From Thermodesulfobacteriota bacterium (GTDB lineage: Bacteria; Desulfobacterota; BSN033; UBA1163): 10,056 bases of DNA. A model generated the notes under the pieces. That model did not search any database and had not been told where the DNA came from. It saw only the letters and a list, made by a program, of their open reading frames with translations. A program made the translations under genes and the position numbers. The DNA lies in contig JASEIE010000027.1 of NCBI GenBank assembly GCA_030024065.1, positions 9,342 through 19,397 on the forward strand, read 5' to 3'. Shown piece after piece: positions 7,133-10,056 of the stretch (the first letter of the stretch is position 1; the number at the start of each line of letters is the position of its first letter).

Positions 7133-7492
7133 ATGTCGGAACTTAAAGTTGTTCATATTAAAGATGTCAAAGGAGAGCGTCGAGATCCTCCCAGGATGTC
7201 ATGGATTCTGGTCTCTGAGAAGACAGTGGGGGCACAAAATCTGGCCATGGGCGTGAATGAGACCTATCCCGGCGGGATGGTGCCAGACCATGTCCACGAT
7301 AAAGAAGAAGAAGTTATGTTCTTCCTTTCGGGACGGGGAGTATTTGTAACCGAGGGCAGAGAGATTCCTCTCGAGCCAGGGGTCTGCATTTATAATCCAC
7401 CTGGAAAACCTCACAAGATTATTAACACCGGCGATGAGGTTTTAAAGTTTGTATGGATCTATTCCCCACCATTGCCAAGCCATCGGAAATAA
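7133..7492 (+). CDS. Small single-domain cupin protein
   Basis: This 119-residue protein is one cupin barrel. Both metal-binding motifs match the family pattern exactly. Motif 1 is G47-x5-H53-V-H55-x4-E60-x6-G67. Motif 2 is G83-x5-P89-x-G91-x2-H94-x3-N98. It therefore has a complete three-His, one-Glu metal site and could be an isomerase, epimerase or other small-molecule enzyme, or a sugar-binding protein. ATG 7133 is preferred because GGAG lies six bases upstream; an in-frame ATG at 7121 would add four residues but has no good ribosome site. Within a catabolic operon, such cupins often catalyse sugar or keto-acid isomerisation, which could supply an epimerase or isomerase step. That role is inference. 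Its gap to the next gene is 116 bases. Confidence 0.85.
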   Translation: MSELKVVHIKDVKGERRDPPRMSWILVSEKTVGAQNLAMGVNETYPGGMVPDHVHDKEEEVMFFLSGRGVFVTEGREIPLEPGVCIYNPPGKPHKIINTGDEVLKFVWIYSPPLPSHRK

Positions 7493-7567
7493 GGGCGAAA
7501 AATGAGTGGTGGACGATAACGGGTAAAAAGTAAAAAGAAATTCTTTAGGTGTTTTAGTTGCGGACAT

Positions 7568-7580
7568 GGATTCATAATCC
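7568..7580. repeat. Short inverted repeat upstream of the hydrolase gene
   Basis: GGATT-CAT-AATCC is a perfect five-base-arm inverted repeat, about 30 bases before the ATG at 7609. It lies in the 116-base gap after the cupin gene, which also holds an AAAGAA-A-TTCTTT element near 7535-7547. It could be an operator or a small leader structure, or chance. Confidence 0.2.
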
Positions 7581-7608
7581 TGGACACGTTTCTGAAAAGG
7601 AGGAAAGA

Positions 7609-8574
7609 ATGGGAAAGTGGAAGTCACCACCGGAAGGTGGGCATATGGACAAACCGAGCAAGATCTATTTTCAAACCATGACCAAAAAGGATGTGGAGGA
7701 ACGTCTCGAAAAGAACGATTTGATCATTATCCCCCTTGGATCCACAGAAAACCATGGAGCTGCCGGTCCCTACGGCGAAGATATCTTTATTGTGACAAGA
7801 ATGGCAGAGGAGATTGCCAAAGCCACAGGATGCACAGTAGCCCATCCTGTCTGTTATGGATCCCACCCTTATCATCACCTGGGACAGCCCGGCACCGTCG
7901 TCATTCCGGACGATGTCTTCTCTGCTTACCTCAGAGCCATCATGGCTGGTTTCTGGAACACGGGCTTCCGGAAGCAGATTTTCATGAGCATGCACGGCCA
8001 AGAGTATATCGTTCCCTCGGCAATCAATGAGTTCGGGAAAAAGTATCAGGTTCCTGCAATCATTATCTTCCTCGATATCCCGCGAATCATGGGAGATACA
8101 TTAAAGGACAAAGTCCATGGAGGGCCTTACGAAAATCCTTTCCAGCATGCCTGTGAAGCAGAGACCTCGCTTTCCATGGCCCTCTTTCCTGAGATGGTGC
8201 AGCTCGAGAATGCGGAGGACAATACGCCCTGGGGCTTTCTGCCACCAGGGCATTTGGATAGGGGCGGAGACATTTATGGTAATCCGATCCCAGGCCATTG
8301 CCAAATCGGTTGTGGTGGTATTGAATGCGTGATCTATCCTGAAGGCGTCATCGGAAAGCCCTCCCTGGCTGATCCCCAAAAAGCCTACAAGAGCGTCGAA
8401 GTCTATCTCGATTATGTAAAAAAACTTCACGGCGATATCATGGCCAAGTTCCCTCCGGGGGTTCTGCCTGACACTAAATATTTGACGCAGCGACCCCAGG
8501 AGGAGATTGAGGCACTCCTTAAAGGGCCCTTAAATGGCGGTAGACATCTCTATACAGTGGCCTTCCCACCCTAA
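7609..8574 (+). CDS. Creatininase-family hydrolase (3-dehydro-scyllo-inosose hydrolase/IolN-like)
   Basis: This 321-residue metallohydrolase belongs to the creatininase family. The binuclear metal-site pattern is visible: E47 and H49 in GSTENHG, D58 in GED, the H129-containing MHGQE segment, and the HACEAETS motif (180-187) near the usual HAGExETS position. It is longer than typical creatinine amidohydrolases (about 250-260 residues). The extra C-terminal part and the strings YGSHPYHHLG and WNTGFRKQ resemble, from memory, proteins annotated as inosose (3-dehydro-scyllo-inosose) hydrolase, called IolN in Thermotoga, which opens the keto-inositol ring to a linear keto acid. That assignment needs a database search. 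ATG 7609 is chosen because AAGGAGG stands five bases upstream; a TTG at 7558 would be in frame but has no such site. A zinc dehydrogenase follows after a repeat-filled gap of 160 bases. Confidence 0.82.
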   Translation: MGKWKSPPEGGHMDKPSKIYFQTMTKKDVEERLEKNDLIIIPLGSTENHGAAGPYGEDIFIVTRMAEEIAKATGCTVAHPVCYGSHPYHHLGQPGTVVIPDDVFSAYLRAIMAGFWNTGFRKQIFMSMHGQEYIVPSAINEFGKKYQVPAIIIFLDIPRIMGDTLKDKVHGGPYENPFQHACEAETSLSMALFPEMVQLENAEDNTPWGFLPPGHLDRGGDIYGNPIPGHCQIGCGGIECVIYPEGVIGKPSLADPQKAYKSVEVYLDYVKKLHGDIMAKFPPGVLPDTKYLTQRPQEEIEALLKGPLNGGRHLYTVAFPP

Positions 8575-8582
8575 ACCCATAA

Positions 8583-8607
8583 CCCCCTCTCCCCGGGCGG
8601 GAGAGGG
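8583..8607. repeat. GC-rich hairpin repeat, copy 2
   Basis: A nine-base stem, CCCTCTCCC (8585-8593), and GGGAGAGGG (8599-8607) enclose the five-base loop CGGGC. The downstream AAAGGGTGAGGGGG completes the dispersed repeat pattern common in many bacterial genomes, whose accidental translation gives peptides such as LTLSLSRPGRGG on the minus strand. It begins eight bases after the hydrolase stop codon. Confidence 0.7.
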
Positions 8608-8628
8608 AAAGGGTGAGGGGGATGATGC

Positions 8629-8677
8629 AATCACCCCCACCCAAGCCCTCCCCCGTCAATGGGGAGGGGTTTATTTT
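8629..8677 (+). terminator. GC-rich hairpin repeat, copy 3, ending in a T-rich tract (possible terminator)
   Basis: The stem CCCTCCCC (8646-8653) pairs with GGGGAGGG (8661-8668) around a seven-base loop, and TTTATTTT (8670-8677) follows. This is the form of an intrinsic terminator in the plus direction. The upstream CACCCCCACCC can partly pair with GGGTGAGGGGG of copy 2, giving three successive hairpins between 8585 and 8669. If it works, it would reduce transcription from the hydrolase into the following zinc dehydrogenase gene. The unit shares the TCAATGG(G)GAG segment with the element at 7066-7100. Confidence 0.5.
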
Positions 8678-8734
8678 ACTGCTTGAGATCAAGTGGTGTG
8701 AGTACAAAACTTAAAGAACGAAGAAGGTAATTTT

Positions 8735-9766
8735 ATGAAAGCGATCATGAAAGCAACGCAAGAAGCGGGATCTCTCGAAGTGAAAGAACTTCCTACTCCA
8801 AAGCCCGGTCCAGGTGAGATTCTCGTTCAGATGAAGGCCGCAGGAATCTGTTACAGCGATGTGATGATCCTCACGAATAAGTATAAAGGCCGAGTCCCTG
8901 TACCTATCCCCATGATCATGGGACATGAAGGCGCGGGAGTGATTGCTGAGGTGGGTGAAGGGGTTGAGCATGTCAAAGGCGGGGATAAAGTGGGTCTGAA
9001 TCCGCTGTGGGGTTGTGGCCAGTGCCAGAGCTGTCTCAATGGCTACCCAAACATGTGCATGACCTGGAGACATCTGGGCATCACCTGCGATGGGACATTT
9101 GCAGAGTATCGAGTGTTACCAGCTTTTGTTGCTTACAGATTGCCAGAGAACATTTCCATGATTGATGCTGCATTCCTCGAGCCCATCAGCCTAACAGTCC
9201 GTACTCTGGATCATGTCAAGCCGAGGTTAGGAGATACAGTGGCTATAATTGGCCCTGGATCGATTGGTATGTTCCACCTTCAGGCCTTTAAGTCCGCCGG
9301 GGCCTCGATCACCATTGTGATCGGTCTTGATCAGGATGCCAAACGGTTTGAGATTGCGAAAAAGTTGGGGGCTGACCATATTGTGAATGGCAGCAAGGAA
9401 GATGTGGCAAAACGAGTCCGGGAGCTAACCAATGGGCAGGGCGTAGATATCGTTGTGGAGACGGCCAATCATCCTTCAACCGTTCCCCTTGCCATCAACC
9501 TGGCAGCAGCCAGAGGTCGGATTGTTTTGTTTGGTCTCTATCCTGAGGCCACCCTAAGTCCTCTCACGATGTTAAGGAGCGGATTAACGGTGATGGGAGA
9601 TGTGGCTGTACTTCCAAGTCAGTTTCTCAGAGCGATTCGCTGGGTGGAGTATAAGAAGGTGTTGGCGGAGCCGATGGTTTCCCGAAAGTTTCGCTTAGAC
9701 CAGGCCAAGGAGGCTTTCGAAGTATTCTCTCAAGGAGATATTGTGAAGGTGCTTTTTGAGATGTAG
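8735..9766 (+). CDS. Zinc-dependent medium-chain dehydrogenase (threonine/sorbitol dehydrogenase-like)
   Basis: This intact 343-residue zinc medium-chain dehydrogenase carries C39 (GICYSD), H64-E65 (MGHE) and E149 (LEP) at the catalytic zinc, and C94, C97, C100 and C108 at the structural zinc. The Rossmann motif GPGSIG lies at 173-178. The D-x-D segment (GLDQDAKR) after the next strand fits NAD preference, but this is not decisive. A GAAGG site precedes the ATG. The partnership with the creatininase-family gene matches, as recalled, the Thermotoga IolN-IolM pair, where the dehydrogenase acts on the ring-opened keto acid. It is a distant paralogue of the minus-strand dehydrogenase at 1057-2043, with the same metal sites but different flanking sequence. 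L-threonine 3-dehydrogenase activity is an alternative. The 8575-8734 gap holds hairpins with a possible terminator, so it may be transcribed partly on its own. Confidence 0.87.
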   Translation: MKAIMKATQEAGSLEVKELPTPKPGPGEILVQMKAAGICYSDVMILTNKYKGRVPVPIPMIMGHEGAGVIAEVGEGVEHVKGGDKVGLNPLWGCGQCQSCLNGYPNMCMTWRHLGITCDGTFAEYRVLPAFVAYRLPENISMIDAAFLEPISLTVRTLDHVKPRLGDTVAIIGPGSIGMFHLQAFKSAGASITIVIGLDQDAKRFEIAKKLGADHIVNGSKEDVAKRVRELTNGQGVDIVVETANHPSTVPLAINLAAARGRIVLFGLYPEATLSPLTMLRSGLTVMGDVAVLPSQFLRAIRWVEYKKVLAEPMVSRKFRLDQAKEAFEVFSQGDIVKVLFEM

Positions 9767-9791
9767 CGGTTTTTACAAAGGTGAGATTCCT

Positions 9792-9815
9792 TTCTTTGCC
9801 CGGAATAACAAAGAA
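9792..9815. repeat. Imperfect inverted repeat after the last gene
   Basis: TTCTTTG (9792-9798) pairs with CAAAGAA (9809-9815) around a ten-base loop. No T-run follows, so it is at most a weak terminator. It looks like a remnant of a dispersed intergenic repeat. It lies in the 82-base stretch between the dehydrogenase stop and the group II intron. Confidence 0.3.
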
Positions 9816-9830
9816 TCCGAATTGGAGAGA

Positions 9831-9848
9831 GGAGGTGATGCCAAATGA
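9831..9848 (+). other. Ribosome-binding site and start codon directly before the intron (5' exon)
   Basis: GGAGGTGAT (9831-9839) is a perfect nine-base match to the 16S rRNA anti-Shine-Dalgarno region. It is followed by an ATG at 9845-9847 and a single A before the intron boundary. This looks like the very start of a gene whose coding sequence was interrupted after its first codon and should resume on the far side of the intron. An ATG at 9838 lies inside the ribosome site and is unlikely to be used. Confidence 0.45.
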
Positions 9849-10056
9849 GTGTGCCGAGCAAAGCGTATGAGTTCTTGTAGGTGCAAGTCCTATTTGGGTA
9901 AAGGTTAGCCACCAGCCCAACACTTAATTCCACATTTAGCCTGTTAAGCGAGTATTAAGCTTAACTGACTGGATGGTGCGGGAAGCGGGAGGTATCGAGC
10001 CATAGCGAGAGCGAACCGATTAAGCCCCGAAATCTACCAGCGTGTCGGAGGCCGAT
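9849..10056 (+). mobile_element. Group II intron, 5' part of domain I (continues beyond the window)
   Basis: The sequence starts with GTGTGCC, matching the GUGYG 5' end of group II introns. It continues with domain I features: the TAGGTGCAAGTCCTA hairpin, the GGTTAGCCACCAGCCC segment, a perfect seven-base stem GTTAAGC/GCTTAAC (9943-9949 and 9959-9965), and the GAAGCGGGAGGTATCG, GAGAGCGAACCGATTAAGCC and CGGAGGCCGAT segments, which I recognise from bacterial group II introns. CTGG near 9970 can pair with CCAG near 10038 to close a long helix. The intron-encoded reverse transcriptase/maturase, if present, would lie past the right edge, as would domains V and VI. No open reading frame of the maturase is visible yet. 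The element is a self-splicing, retrohoming ribozyme. Bases just upstream (9843-9848) would be the IBS1 exon-binding site. I could not locate a perfect EBS1 partner in the visible part. Confidence 0.85.

Noticed and set aside
7535..7547. AAAGAA-A-TTCTTT inverted repeat as a terminator
   Set aside because: The centre is a single base, too tight for a hairpin loop, and the arms are AT-rich. It could only be a protein site, for which there is no other support.
8583..8677. CRISPR array
   Set aside because: The repeated units are hairpins of unequal length and sequence without regular spacers.
8519..8707. A 62-codon minus-strand frame with peptides such as LTLSLSRPGRGG
   Set aside because: This is the accidental translation of the GC-rich hairpin repeats, a frequent false gene in bacterial annotation.

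Overview
The window looks like part of the chromosome of an anaerobic, Gram-negative bacterium of moderate GC content. The left edge carries the start of a heptose-phosphate nucleotidyltransferase (rfaE2 type), which implies lipopolysaccharide synthesis. The centre carries a tungsten-type aldehyde:ferredoxin oxidoreductase, an oxygen-sensitive enzyme class. The gene mix and the GC-rich intergenic hairpins would fit a Desulfobacterota-like ('deltaproteobacterial') or syntrophic organism, but that placement is inference.

Layout. The minus strand holds the rfaE2 start (1-129), a short-chain dehydrogenase broken by a frameshift (261-1035) and a zinc-dependent medium-chain dehydrogenase (1057-2043). 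The last two form a small operon resembling an idnD/idnO pair. An AT-rich divergent control region (2044-2161) follows. The plus strand then carries one long run of genes: a GntR/FCD regulator (2162-2804, also frameshifted), an RraA/HMG-aldolase-like protein (2834-3505), an Ldh2-family oxidoreductase (3510-4556), the aldehyde:ferredoxin oxidoreductase (4563-6293), a second short-chain dehydrogenase (6314-7060), a small cupin (7133-7492), a creatininase-family hydrolase (7609-8574) and a second zinc dehydrogenase (8735-9766). GC-rich hairpin repeats sit in two gaps of this run (about 7066-7100 and 8583-8677). At the right edge, from 9849, the conserved 5' part of a group II intron begins and runs out of the window. 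It is inserted just after a near-perfect Shine-Dalgarno sequence and an ATG.

How the genes may work together. Four NAD(P)-type dehydrogenases, an Ldh2-type 2-hydroxyacid dehydrogenase, a ring-opening-type hydrolase, an RraA-like lyase and an aldehyde oxidoreductase, under one GntR/FCD regulator, read as a catabolic cluster for a polyol, cyclitol or sugar acid. The creatininase-family protein followed by a zinc dehydrogenase recalls the IolN/IolM step of the Thermotoga inositol pathway (recalled family knowledge, not tested). A plausible scheme is: oxidise the polyol to a ketone, hydrolyse the ring to a keto acid, rearrange and reduce it, cleave it to pyruvate plus an aldehyde, and oxidise the aldehyde with ferredoxin as acceptor. 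No transporter, kinase or dehydratase is visible here. Single-indel frameshifts in both the regulator and the minus-strand short-chain dehydrogenase mean either that the cluster is decaying or that the assembly has errors at these two places.
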